Position numbers and translations under genes: made by a program
The notes under the pieces: model-generated
Databases searched by the model: none
The model's input: only the letters and a program-made list of their open reading frames with translations
Told to the model about the DNA's origin: nothing
Assembly (NCBI GenBank): GCA_944990035.1
Contig: CALYLX010000159.1
Coordinates: forward strand, 1,178,001-1,242,000
Source: Clitopilus passeckerianus
Lineage: Eukaryota > Basidiomycota > Agaricomycetes > Agaricales > Entolomataceae
Reading direction: 5' to 3'
DNA: 64,000 nt
Shown: piece after piece, positions 10,989 through 23,077 of the stretch
Numbering within the stretch: position 1 is the first letter of the stretch
How the letters are laid out: every line of letters begins with the position of its first letter

Positions 10989-12217
10989 CTAACGTGAACT
11001 TGAAGCCTTTGTGTTGCCTGTGTTCCTTTGACGGGTAGTGGCACCTGTAGCAGGTGCTGATGCTTTAGCAGCTGACGGCAGTGGCGGCAGAGTCAGAGTC
11101 AAGGAAGGTGGCGGAGCGAAGTCCTGATCATCAGAGCCGCTTCAATAGAGCCAGAGGATGACTCTGGAGCAAGTGTCGTTATCTTCTGCTTCTTCTGTGG
11201 AACAGGAGACTCTGATGGGCTACCGCCAAAGCCGCCAAACTTGAGCTTCCTCTTCTGCTGAGGAGGAGTAGAAGGATCTAACATTGTTAACCCATGTGAG
11301 CTTGATGAATGATAGCTGAAAACATGAAACTCACCTAGAGAGTTGCTAAATTTTGACGATGGACCGGGAGGAACAGCAAGCTCTGCGAGAAACGATACTT
11401 GATCCGCGAGCACCTCTATATATTCAAGTGCCCCAGTAGAAGTCCGCACGACCTCCCCTACCTGCCCTGAAATGGAAACTACTTTACCCGGGCGTGGACG
11501 GGGTTTGGTGGTTGCGGTCCATCGTTGAGACTCCTTGATGACGCATCGAATGGGTAGCGTAGACTTGAATCCAGGAGCGAATTTCTTGTGATACACAGAA
11601 ACATACTGCGAGGGTGTGATATTGAAGTGGGAGATCTCGCCTGAGTAGTCCGAGGCGGTGTCGACGACGCCAGATGCCGTGATGTATGCAGTCCCCGCAA
11701 GATCCGGAGTGAGGTCTGCTGCTGCTGGGATGAGCTTACATTGGATCAATCAGTATCATGAGATGGCGAGATCGAAAGATACAACTCACAACATCAATGT
11801 CCCCCACAAAAGCATAGTCCGAATTGGTGAGCTCGGAATCTGGGCCGCTCAGGGTAATTGCCTCATTATTGTTGGCCGGGCTTGGATCGTGCTCGACCTT
11901 AGCAACCTATTCATTAAAAGTTAAGTTAATCGTTGAGCTAGAGCACAGAATGTCCATCATACCTTTGCCGTGATAAAATAGGGCTTCGACTCCAGGGAGA
12001 ACACCATGTTTCCGCTGTTGTAATAGGTCAGGTAGGCAACGCTCAGACCATTTTCAGGATCAACACCATGTTCATCCCGAAGCTTGAATACAGCATCGAA
12101 AGCAACTGTCTTCCCTTTGTTGCTATCCGGAATCCGTGCATTCTCAAGGAATGCAAGGCCGGTGAGGGTGACATGGCCATTAAGTTGCTTGCCAGCCTGA
12201 GTGCCGTGTTGAGCCAT
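10989..12217 (-). CDS. OB-fold-like (putative ssDNA-binding) protein inside the Helitron
   Basis: Exons 12217-11963, 11906-11790, 11734-11335 and 11277-11099 splice in frame to about 316 residues with four good GT-AG junctions. I do not recognise a named family. It contains beta-rich stretches of OB type, for example AGKQLNGHVTLTG at the N-terminus and GKVVSISGQVGEV...YIEVLADQVSFL around residues 190-230, so a single-stranded-DNA-binding role is an inference. The C-terminus is basic and low complexity (QQKRKLKFGG, PQKKQK). In the annotated frame translation stops at 11099; a one-base shift near 11130 would instead extend it through a P/T/S/A-rich tail to a stop at 10989-10991. It has the same orientation as the helicase and lies between it and the Helitron 3' end, so it travels with the element or was captured by it. 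Confidence 0.66.
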
Positions 12218-12547
12218 GAGAGCAACAGCAGATGAGAAGATCGAGAAGGTATGACAGAGGAAGCAAGTGCCGAGGAATGTGTCTGTATGACAGCGAAGGG
12301 GCTCAAGACATGAGCACTCCTTATACCTTCCTGTGAGGGCAACCCTGAGGCTGCATGGCACTACAGAAAGCTCTAGAAACTCCAAGAGATGTTCTCATGA
12401 AATTCTCTCTGGTAACCTCAACCGAATAACTGAATATTGTACTGTGGCGCAATGATATTTGAAATATGAAATAATTCACGAACTTTCGAGAACAGAATTG
12501 CAGTATCTTATCATTGATAGCATGCATGCGACTAATCTATATCTAAT

Positions 12548-13274
12548 CTAATCTAATAGAACCTCGGGATACACGACATTTGTTGTTCTAGGCTCCAATG
12601 CATCCTCCGGGAGAATATATTTGACGTGTTGCGATGAGGTGGCTCGAGAGAATGCCACATATAGTTGGCCATGTGCAAATGCGGGACAACGGAGATCTAA
12701 CCCAACATACTTGACTGATTGGCCTTGTGATTTGTTGACAGTGAGGGCGAATGCGAGTCGAACTGGAAATTGAAGCCGCCGGAACTTGAAGGTGAATTCT
12801 GTGGTGTTTGATGGGATGAGCGCAATCCGAGGGATGAACGCAAGTTCGCCATTGTGATCGCCACCAATAATCCGGACTTCGAGGACTCGATCCAACATCC
12901 GTGTGACAATCATCCGTGTACCATTGCAGAGGCCATGTGCAGGAGCTAAATTTCGTAGTAATATCAACGGACACCCAACCTTAAGAGGAAGTTCACCTGG
13001 TGGGAGACTTTGGGCATTAACAGATCGCAAAAACTCCACGGGAACGGGTTCCAAGGACGTGCCCGACTCTGTTATGACCTTGTCTGCACTGATGTAAACC
13101 CGCTCGTCTCCTGGCATACGCTTGAGGATTGAATGGTTGACATCTGTAACGTCAGCATTGCGTGGTGCGAGAATCATTCGATTGAGAAAGTAGTCGGGTG
13201 GTGGAGGCGGTGTAGTGTCGATGCTGGGATAAACAGCGTCAATAAGGGATTCGATGCCATCTAGCCGCATGTTG
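12548..13274 (-). pseudogene. Helitron helicase, C-terminal part (severed by a gypsy insertion)
   Basis: Continues the frame that stops at the gypsy insertion at 18829. Removing the insert and one TCGGG copy joins 'NNGTIPLPD' directly in frame to 'NMRLDGIESLIDAVYP'. The fragment holds the late motifs of the PIF1-like superfamily 1 helicase domain: NRMILAPRNADVTDVN, the LRNL...GLCNGTR segment, FALTVNKSQGQSVKYVGLDL (motif V) and LYVAFSRATS (motif VI). It ends at TAG 12548-12550. Alone it is not expected to be expressed as a helicase. Confidence 0.88.
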
Positions 13275-13279
13275 TCGGG

Positions 13280-13764
13280 TGTTATGATTTTGCTTACATG
13301 TTTCTCCTTACATACCCCGGCCCGCTTACCTATGCACGATTACTCACATATGCTGCGCATCACTGCGCATTTTTCATCTTTTTCCATGCTTACTCCGCAT
13401 CTCTCACGATCGTGAGAGACTTATACCTTATCTGACTCTTTCTGACTCGCATTGAGTCATACTGACTCATGTACTTACTCATCATGCTGCGCATGACTCA
13501 TTACTTACTCAGCATGCTGCGCATGTGCTATATTTAGAACTACTAGATAGGTATATAAACCTGTACCATTTGGTCGAGGCTCCTCAGCTTGACCTAGGCA
13601 ATCTACCTAACTGCTTAGTTCTCTACTTTGCCTTTAAGTCCCTTGCTTCGTCAATCTCACCAGGTCGTCAGTACAGCCGCAGCTGCTGACAAATCTCTGT
13701 CTTTGTTTATCAAAGACATCGAGCGTAAACAGTATTACCTAAGTTGTTAGGCTCTGCCTTAACA
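13280..13764 (+). repeat. 5' LTR of E1 (485-bp type)
   Basis: Bounded by TG...CA. It contains a perfect 20-bp palindrome at 13400-13419 (half-site TCTCTCACGA), three TGASTCA bZIP-type sites at 13453-13459, 13463-13469 and 13494-13500, repeated GCGCAGCATG-like motifs, and a TATA box (TATATAA, 13552-13558). The inferred start of R, CAGCTTGACCT at 13585-13595, lies about 33 nt downstream of the TATA box. It shares the longer 485-bp form with the LTR at 46058-46542; the other family LTRs are 465-466 bp. Confidence 0.93.
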
Positions 13765-13777
13765 AAAGGTCAAGCTG
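13765..13777 (+). promoter_or_regulatory. Self-complementary primer-binding site of E1
   Basis: Immediately after the 5' LTR the sequence AAAGGTCAAGCTG includes AGGTCAAGCTG (13767-13777), the exact complement of CAGCTTGACCT at the predicted start of the transcript (13585-13595). This matches the self-priming arrangement known for Tf1/sushi-type chromoviruses, where the 5' end of the mRNA folds back to prime reverse transcription instead of a tRNA. Confidence 0.8.
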
Positions 13778-14360
13778 TTCAGAAGGCCCGCTCATTGTTA
13801 GCGCAGGCCCACCCCACGACAACACAGCAGAAGCACGCAACAGGCCGATTGCCGTTGCGGCTACCACTCAGTCACCACGGTCGTACACAGGGCAGACCAC
13901 CCGCCACGAAATACCACTCTAGTAGAAGGAACCAACAACGTCTACAAGTTCACCAACGGAAGCTACTGCGGTTTTAATCACAACAATAACCGCTGGTGCT
14001 ACGCCTCTCTCCCTTGGCAAATTCACATTCACCACCGTTGCCGTTGAAAACAGACACTTCCACGCTCTAGACTTCCCTACCCCTGAACGACCTCATAAGA
14101 CCCCTGCTATTGTCCGAGCTCAACGAGAACACGACATTGAAGTAGACGAGGAGGAACAGCGACGCTTCGCACCATTACCCACAGCAATATCCAGGAACCC
14201 ATCACTAGTCCCGTCTACCAGCGCTTCTGTCTTGCCCGAAGAGGAAGAAGAAGAACACCAAGTACAACAACAGCTAGAGGAGAGCCCCACAGCTGAGCCA
14301 GAGGAGCGCCCCAGTGCAGAAACAATTGAACCAGAGACCGACTTCGATTTTGACTACGAA

Positions 14361-15310
14361 ATGTCACAAGACAACAACAACAAGAAGGACATTGGAGCCA
14401 AACCCCAAACGTTCTCCGGAGACCGATCCAAGACCAGAAAGTTCATTCAGGAACTTGAAGACTACCTCATCCTAAACAACCTCAACCAACTCGAAGATGA
14501 CAAGAAGATTCGCATCGCCCTATCCTTCCTCAAAGAAGGAACTGCAGCAGCATGGGGATTAGAATTTCACGATAAATATTCAGCAGCTGAAAGGAAAGCC
14601 ACCTACGCTGAATTTATCAACCAATTCAAAGAAGCCTTTTCCCCTACCGACGACAAAGCTGCCGCACTCCTCCAACTCAAAGCCTTACGACAGGATGGGA
14701 CAGCTGACGAATTTGTCACCGTCTTCAAGAATATTCTTGCACGAACTGATCTCAGCGGTGACACTGCAAAGATTGAGATCTTCATGGAAGGACTTACCCC
14801 CAAACTCCGAGAGAAAATTCTCTTTTCCGATTCCTCCTACCACATTCGACGATTGGGTCAAGAAAGCCGTCCAGTTTGACAACAACTGGCGACGTGCCAA
14901 GACAATCATGGGACATACCCGTATCATCAAGACATCTGATATGGTCAAAGGTGCTTACAAAACACCTACTGGAGCCCGAGACCCAATGGCTATGGATGTT
15001 GATCGTTTCACCACTGATCCACCCAAACGCCGCCTCACCCAGGAGGAAAGAGAACATCACAAGAAGAACAACTTGTGCTACTATTGCTCCAAGAAAGGTC
15101 ACACGATCCAACAATGTCTTCAAAGGAAGAATTTTGGAAGAACCTACCCTAGCAACAACGACAGCCGATTCCACAAGAAACCTGAGAAGGGAGCCGAGTT
15201 GATCAAATATGTCAGAGCAGTCCTAGCTGACATGCCCCAAGAAGAAGCCGCTGAATTCTACACCGAAGCAGAGGCTGAGGGTTTTTAAAGAGGAAGACTG
15301 CAAAGCCGAC
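14361..15310 (+). pseudogene. gag of E1 (capsid and CCHC nucleocapsid), frameshifted
   Basis: Begins MSQDNNNKKDIGAKPQTFSG at 14361. It contains the retrotransposon gag core (TRKFIQELEDYLILNN, FLKEGTAAAWGLEF, FVTVFKNILARTDL) and one zinc knuckle, CYYCSKKGHTIQQC (near 15076-15117). The frame breaks near 14840, where E1 reads GATTCCTCCT while E4 has GATTCCCCTCCT, which restores the frame. A five-T run near 15286 gives an early stop; E2 and E4 have four T there and continue to '...SPD'. An open stretch upstream (about 13935-14360) has no ATG in frame and may be leader or a spliced N-terminus. Confidence 0.85.
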
Positions 15311-15377
15311 GTCAGTACTTCCTCGCCCGATTGATATTTCCAGTGTACTTGTAGCTACTGATTTTTATGCTGAATCT

Positions 15378-18300
15378 ATGCGTATCCCAATCTCTCTACA
15401 AGACCCCCTAGATGGAAATACAACAATCGCCGGCACAAAAGCTCTCATTGACTCTGGAGCGCAAGGGTCATTTATCGACTCCGTCTTTGCCAAGACACAT
15501 CACCTCCCGCTACTCCCACTCCGACAACCGATTACAGCACGAAACGTTGATGGCACCCTGAACAAACAAGGAACTATTACCCACTTTACCTGGGTCATTG
15601 CCAAGATAGGGACAGCCATCATCAAGGAAAGATGTTTTGTCACTGGACTCGGGAAAGACCACCTGATTTTTGGATTACCCTGGCTAAAACGGGTAGATCC
15701 AATCATATCGTGGAGCGACGGCACACTCGAAATCGACGAATCACGCATTACCCAACGACTGTCGCAAACATTGATGCGAGCAGTAGACATCAAGCGGATG
15801 AGAGCCATCCGAGAACAACTACTAGAGGAAAACACGCCACCTACCCCAGCACCTGATTGTTCCGAAGAGAATCCCGGAAAATCAGAAGGACTTAGCGACT
15901 ATTTCCGAATAGTCGAAGACGGAGAAGAGATCAATGAAGATTTTCTCATCGCATACTGCCAGAACGAACCGGCAGTCGGAATATTCACCAAGGAGGAACC
16001 CCACTTACGCAGGAACACACAAAGGATTACCTTGTGTACGGGCCAATCAGGCCAACTACCACAATACGACAGACGGTGGTAACACACCATCCAGCAACCA
16101 GACACCACACACAGCAGGTGTGGATACGTGCGAAACATCAATTTCGCAAGCTCTGGAACATAAACGAGAAGATAAGGAACCAAAGAAATCCCTTGACGAA
16201 ATCATCCCCGACTATCTTCAAGACTACAGAAAAGTCTTTGAGAAAGCAGCATCCGAACGATTCCCACCAAGCCGACCCTGGGATCACGCCATAGATCTGA
16301 AGACAGATTTCGTGCCAAAAGACTGCAAGGTCTATCCGCTCAGCCCCTTAGAGCAAGAAAAACTCGACGAGTTTCTCAAGGAAAATCTAGCCAAAGGATA
16401 CATCCGAGAATCCAACTCCCCACAAGCATCTCCGTTCTTCTTTGTTGCAAAGAAAGACTCGGAAGCCCTGAGACCATGTCAGGATTACCGACGACTCAAC
16501 GAAGGAACAATACCTAACACTTACCCCTTACCGCTGGCTAGCGAACTCATCGATAAACTCAAAGGAGCAACTGTCTTCACCAAACTCGACATTCGATGGG
16601 GATATCACAACATCCGCATCAAAGATGGTGACCAATGGAAAGCAGCGTTCAAGACCAACCGAGGGTTATTTGAACCAATGGTGATGTTCTTTGGACTAAT
16701 GAACTCACCCGGTACCTTCCAAGCAATGATGAACCACCTTTTCCGAGACATGATAGACGAAGGATGGGTCATCATCTACATGGACGACATCCTCATCTTC
16801 TCCAACGATCCAGAAAAACACCGAGAACGCACATGCAGAGTCTTACAAAGACTACAAGACAACGATCTCTACCTCAAAGCAGAGAAATGCCAATTTGACA
16901 CCACAAGAGTGGAGTACCTCGGGTTCATCATTGAACCAAACAAGATCTCCATGGACCCTGTCAAACTTGCAGGGATGCGCGACTGGCCTACGCCAACTAC
17001 AGTAAAGGAAGTCCGATCATTCCTAGGATTCGGAAACTTCTACCGCAGGTTCATCGGAAAATATGCGGAAATTGCCAAACCGCTGAACGAACTCACCAAG
17101 AAAGACAAGAAATGGGAATGGACCAATGAATGTCACAAAGCTTTCACTACCCTGAAAGACAAATTCCTGGAAGCGCCTGTGTTGCTGATGCCTGATCCCA
17201 CGAAGCCATTTGTGGTGGAAAGCGACGCCTCAAAACATGCAACAGGAGCAGTCCTACAACAACGTGACGCCAACGGATCATGGCACCCATGTGGTTTCAT
17301 ATCTAAATCGTTCTCGGAAACAGAACGGAACTATGAAATCTACGACCGAGAACTTCTAGGCATTATCCGCGCATTAGAAACCTGGCGACACTACTTCCAT
17401 GGATCCCAACATTCAGTTGTGATTCTATCCGATCACAAAAACCTCACATACTTCCGAGAAGCCCGGAAGTTGAACCGACGACAAGCAAGATGGAATTTGA
17501 TGCTATCCCAGTTTAACATCAAACTTGTACACACCCCTGGTGCAAAGATGATACAATCTGACGCACTATCTCGACGACCAGACCACATCCCAGGTGAAGA
17601 CACCGACAACGAAGACATCATTCTCCTCCCCGACAAGCTCTTCCTTCGCTCAATTGACATTGAACTAAAGGACGAAATTGTACACAAGATGGTCAATGAC
17701 AAACTGATTGTTGACGCCATTCGCACCGCCAAAGAAGACGGACCCCCACCAATCCGATCAAACCTGGAAGACTGGAAATTTGACGATGGCATCTTGTACT
17801 ACAAGGACAAGTGTGTGGTACCAGATGACGAAGACCTCCGAAGGAAGATAGTCCAACGTTATCACGATCTACCCAGCGCAGGACACCCTGGACAATTTGG
17901 GACACTGGAAAAAGTCCGGAAGGACTACTGGTGGCCAGGGATGTCAGTGTTCATCAAGAACTTTGTGCAGGGCTGTGCAATGTGCCAGCAAATGAAAATC
18001 AATCGCCACCCCACCGCTCCACCATTAATGCCCATCAAATCCGAAACCACTAGGCCATTTTCGCTAGTGACGTACGATTTTCACACGGATCTCCCAGAGA
18101 GTGATGGTTTCGATAGCATTATGGCCGTGGTCGACCATGGAGCTACGAAGGGGCAATTTTCATCCCTTGCACAAAGAAAATCGACGCCACAGGAACTGCA
18201 AACGCCTACATTGACAACGTTTACCGTCGCTTTGGACTCCCCGACAAAGGAATTTCAGACAGAGGACCTCAATTCGCCTCTAAAGTTTTCCAAGAAATGG

Positions 18301-18820
18301 GACGACTCCTTGGAATCAAGCTCAACATGAGCACCGCCTACCACCCACAAACTGATGGTGCGACAGAAAGGATCAATCAGGAGATTGATGCCTATCTCCG
18401 CATCTTCTGTGCACAGAACCCCGAATCCTGGTCCAAATGGATTACCACTCTAGAATTCTCCTACAACAGCCGAACACACTCTGTCACCAAACGAACCCCA
18501 TTCTACCTAATGATGGGATACGAACCACCTGCACTCCCATCAGTTGCTCCCACTAGCAAAATTCCCGCAGTTGACAAACGGATCAAGGAACTTCTGCTAG
18601 CACGCGATGAAGCAAATGCTGCACATGCACTTGCTGCGCAACGCATGGCAGAGAAGATCACACGACAGTTCACCCCATTCAAAGTCGGAGAAAAGGTGTG
18701 GTTAGAAGCCACAAATCTCAATCAAGGAAACATCTCCAAGAAACTAGCACCCAAACGAGAAGGACCCTTCAAGATACTTGAGGTAAAAGGACACCTGACC
18801 TATAAACTCGACCTGCCTTA
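15378..18820 (+). pseudogene. pol of E1: protease, RT, RNase H, integrase (no chromodomain)
   Basis: Protease from 15378 (ALIDSGAQGSFID). A frameshift near 16000 in the linker is followed by reverse transcriptase (LTR polymerase motifs [32 protein letters not shown], catalytic [12 protein letters not shown]), RNase H ([25 protein letters not shown]) and integrase (HHCC zinc site with GHPGQFG and CAMCQQMK; core VVDHGATKG). A missing G in the run at about 18150 breaks the integrase; the rest resumes in another frame (18297-18820: [19 protein letters not shown] to YKLDLP). The chromodomain is deleted. Product would be nonfunctional. Confidence 0.9.
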
Positions 18821-18828
18821 ACATCGGG

Positions 18829-21800
18829 GAGTGGAATAGTTCCATTATTGGAAACCCCTCGACCGTGCCCAATGTCCAATAGCCAGTTCGCGAAATTCCG
18901 AGCCTCTGGGTCGGCGGAGTCGAGGTGCATGTTACAATGGAGTTTGTGAAGCTTGACCCTCTCCCAAAGGTAAGATTGCTGAAGCGTTGCGTCTACAATT
19001 TGATCGCGAGAACCTCTTGGAATGACCGGAAGAGTCTGCTGGAAGTCACCTCCAAACACAACTGTGATTCCTCCGAAGGGCTGGCTGTCTTCATCTCGAA
19101 TATCTCGACATGTGCGGTCAAGAGCCTCAGGCGCGTGGCGATGCTGAGCACCGATTTCGTCCCAGATGATGAGCCTCGTCCTGCGAATGAGGTCAGCACG
19201 TGTGCTTTCCTTTGGGATATTACACATTGAGTCGCCGGTGAGGCCGTCAATTGGTATCTTGAACATGGAGTGAGCTGTACGTCCACCGCGGATCAGCAAG
19301 GCTGCAATTCCAGACGAAGCTACGCAGAGCACAATCCAGCCTTCACTTCGAACCTTGTTGCAAATTGTGTTGTAGAGAAAGGTCTTCCCCGTTCCTCCTG
19401 GACCATTGATGAAAAAAAGCCTTCCGGAGTCGTTCTGGACGGAGTCGATAATGTCGTTGTATGCTGCCATCTGCTCTTCATTGAGCTGACCAAGCCTTGC
19501 ATCAAGCGATTGACGCTCTGAAATTCGATTGTAGGACAACTGCTCAGTAATGAGCGAGTTGGCACTTTCCTCGACGTGGCTCCAATCCACCTGAGAGCGC
19601 GGCATTGATGGCCATTCTGCCAATGACCGTCCAGCTTCGTTGAGTAGCTTTTCAACTTGGAAGAGCCCATAATCATGGATGTCATCGTCTGAAATCTGGT
19701 CGGGAGGCTGACCGAGCTGTTCAAGGCGATACCGGAGATCATCGCAAATGTTGTCTTGAAATTCGTGCCAAAGGCGATGAGGTGTTGAAGGAGAGCAGAA
19801 CAGAAGTAGCGTCACAAAGAGCCGTCGAAGTTGTTTGCCGGTCTGAATGAAGGATGCATCTTGCATGCATTGGCGCCATTCTCCGTCATCCTCCAGTAAC
19901 CCACGGGCAAGGCATGCTGCGTAAAAGACTCGTGCTGGACCCCATGATGGATTCGGAGGTCTGCAAATGATTTGGGACCTTTGACAACCGTCAAGAGGGT
20001 ACGCAGATAGAAGCGCTCCCCTGCAGTTGGGCCCACGTAATACATCCTCCCCAGTGCGAACCCTTGCTTCCGTAAACGCCAATGCTTCTTCACCTCGTCG
20101 AAAACGAAATATTGAGGGAATTCTTGATATGTGTATTTCCGTGCTTCTGCGCCCAATGCACCTCGATCCGCATTGGCGGCAAAGAATGCAGTGAGGGTGG
20201 TCTGCTCATTTGCAGCTCGCTGCATCACAGTCTGAATGGTTTCGTTGGGATCGAAAACAACCATGTGTTGCCCAGGTAGATGAACCTGGAGGCGGACTAC
20301 ATTTGGTACCATCTCATGGATGTCAAATCCAAGCAGCCTCCATGTTCCAAGCCGTGGTGAGATGTAGCGGCCATTTAACCATCGCATGATTTCGTTCCGA
20401 CGGTCAATCTCGACTGTTGCAAGGTCTGAGCCTTTCTGAATGTACTTGAAGGCATATTTAAATGTGCCGAGCGAGAAAGCACATTCTACATTTATATGGC
20501 AGTTGAATGTCGCACACATGTAAGGCGAATATGGTACAATCCAACGGTTATCTAGCATATGACCTCGGACCTCGTACGCTCGTCCATCGTCCGGTCGGTG
20601 GTAGAGGGGGTAGCCATGCGGATCCATGACAGTGAATGGCTGAAAGGGCTTTGGATACCCTTTGGTGCATTTCCCGTTCTCCATGCACGGTGCCCTGGGG
20701 TTGAGCGCTCCACAGGGACCGTGTACCATGCACTTCTTCACCGTTTCAAAGAGAAGCGGCTCTTGTTGCGGGTCTGGCCAGCGTGCCCAGATGCAGGAAT
20801 CAATTGCTTCTGGTGTCGATAGCTTGTAGGGTTCCTTCAGGAATATGAGCGAGTGCATATGAGGGAGACCACGTTTTTGGAATTCGATGGTGTAGACGTA
20901 AGCGGCGACATGACCGAAGACCGCGTGCTTGTGGATGTGGTCGAGGACAGCATTCTTCTTCATCTGGAAGACGCGTGCAACCAAGTCAGGTCTATCATAT
21001 GCTGTTTGCCCCGGAAATAGCTCTTGCTGAATTTCCTCCCATTCTGGGTTTGTCGTCATGGTGAGGAAAAGGTCGACTTTGCGATAATAACGTGCTATGG
21101 CCATTGAATCTTGATAGCACTGTGACATGTTCCGAGGGCCTCCTGTGTATGATGAAGGTAGCACCGTCCTTGTTCCCAGCCGATTGAGATCAAGGTCATC
21201 ATCACCTTCGGCAACAGCATCTTCTAACCCGCTATAGAGAGAAGCACGGAGCTGTGGTTGATGTTTTTCAAGGTAGAGGAGCCGGTTTTGGTCAACGGAG
21301 GCAAACATGTCAACCATGTATCGGCAGAAGAGTCTCCCACCATGTAGAAGGGTGGAGAATTCGCCTGGGCGGACGAATGCATAATAAATGATATAGGCTC
21401 GTTGGGAGAGGCGCTTGGTTGTCCCTGGCAGCGTGAGCTTATCATGCCAACCATCTGTCCCCTCGAGGTAGAGAAGAGGGTACTGCAAAGGACAATAGGC
21501 CGAATGCGTGTCGTGAACACGGTGTAGAGGCCCATCTCTTGCTCGGAGGAGAATATCCCGCTTGTTGGTGACTGGCGCATTTGGAAGTATAATTGCCGGT
21601 TCGTCAACTGTTGGTAAGTTGTAGCGACGCCTATCCGACCCAGGTACAACCTGGAGCCGTATACAGTAGTTCTCGATGTTGGGATGAGATTGAAGAATCT
21701 CCCATGCGTGGCGGTAGATTCCAGCGTATTGGTGGTTGCGGGTGAGGTGATCCTGGAGGAGCTCCATGACCTGGCGGTTGAGGCTTGGATTCTGCTGTAC

Positions 21801-23077
21801 TCGTGCTTCCATAGCTGCTCGAGGTTCGTAAACATAGAGCTGAGCATACTTTGGTTGCTGCCCGTCCCGTGGGGCCAGAGCACCAGACCAGTGGCAAAGC
21901 TCTCCGGATATGCAAAAGACGGGTGGCCCGCGTCCATTGTTAACCGATCTAACTTCATTTACACCAAGCGAGGTGAATGAAAAAGCGCGATTGTATTTCC
22001 ATATATCATTACGGAAATCCTTGCAGCGAGGCTCAAGAGATTCATAAAGTTCGCGAATATGGGGCGGAGGGTCTGGATGAGCGGGCAGTAGCACTTTGCC
22101 TTGATTGCAACACATGCCGAATTTAGGCGACCTTTGCGAAGAACTTGCGAGCTTTTCGGCCATCCAGTGCAGAGCTTGGCAATGTGGACATCGCATGTTC
22201 ATGCGTCCCAGCGAATGTCGTTCTGCTGGCTCGGTATAAGGTTGACGTGCGAGGGCAAGAAAATCTCTTCGAGCACGTGGTCGACCAGCGCGGTTGGCTA
22301 ATGATTTGTGATAAGCGCCTGAAAGGTGAAATAATGTAGAGAACATACTTTGGCGGGGCACGCGTCGGGCAATAGCCTGAGTAGCGGGTGGTGTAGGTAA
22401 AGGAGGAGCATGAACGGGTGTGGCTGCACGGTGCTGCTGTGTATGATTGTCTGGCTGCCAAAACTTAGACCAAGCCTTGGAGGCAGAATAGAACAACTCA
22501 CATGTCGGCGGTGAAGATCCTCGGGATTGCCAGCTTGTTCAAGCGATGGGTTTAGATCCTCCCTTGTACTATTCCTGTGGTTTCCAAGCAACGTTGGAGG
22601 CGGTGTTGGGAGCGGCTAGGTTAGATTGATATTAGCGGCGTTGAGGTTACATGCAAGCCCCGTAGTCTCACCTGCAAAATTCCACCTCGTCTCGAACTAC
22701 TCGTGCGAGGGCGGGTTGGGGATTCTTCTTCAATCCGTGGAAGGGTTTCCCAGTTCATACGCTGGGCTACTGGACGCCTGTTCGTCGGACTAACTTGCGT
22801 TGGGGGAGGAGTATTCTCGGGCCCATTTGTAAATAACCTGGCATGGTACATTCGGGTTAGCGTAACAAAAGCATTCCATGGGGCCGATAGTATTGACCTT
22901 TGTGCACATGCAGCACCTAGCAGAGAAGGATCGGTTACATTCTGAGCCAATGAAGCACCCAGAGGTATCCTGCGACGCTGCGAGCTGCTCTCATCAGCCA
23001 GATGGCGTTCTCGCGATTCTTGGCGGCGTTGCTGCAGGTATTGCTCGAATTCACTGGGTGTGACATTCTCAAACTGC
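18829..23077 (-). pseudogene. Helitron Rep/helicase, N-terminal and central part
   Basis: Exons near 23077-22677, 22620-22502 and the long frame from about 22440 encode a low-complexity N-terminus, a zinc-finger-like CPHCQALHWMAEKL...CCNQGKV motif, and the rolling-circle Rep domain with the HUH motif (FQKRGLPHMHSLIFL) and downstream 'AFKYIQKGSD'. Next come the helicase Walker A (INGPGGTGKTFLYNTI) and Walker B (LIIWDEIG). A single-base deletion in a T run (four A on the plus strand, 19923-19926) shifts the frame between 'FADLR' and 'AACLARGLLEDDGEW'. The frame then meets the gypsy insertion at 18828. Family role: nicking, strand transfer and unwinding during rolling-circle transposition. Two independent lesions make it inactive. 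Confidence 0.9.

Larger units (their letters stand above)
13280..18823 (+). mobile_element. Ty3/gypsy chromovirus copy E1, 3'-truncated, inserted in the Helitron
   Basis: Starts with a full 485-bp 5' LTR (TGTTATG...TTAACA) and runs through the primer-binding site, gag and pol up to the integrase C-terminus. It then jumps from the internal sequence ACTCGACCTGCC into the last bases of the LTR (CTGCCTTAACA) at a shared CTGCC. The chromodomain, 3' ORFs and nearly all of the 3' LTR are missing compared with E2 and E4. It is flanked by TCGGG on both sides (13275-13279 and 18824-18828), so both original outer ends are preserved and the deletion happened after, or during, integration. It lies opposite to the helicase strand. 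Confidence 0.93.

Noticed and set aside
13744..13977. 77-codon frame starting in the LTR, repeated in E1, E2 and E4
   Set aside because: It spans the LTR end and the primer site, which precede the transcribed coding region; its repetition only reflects repeated DNA.
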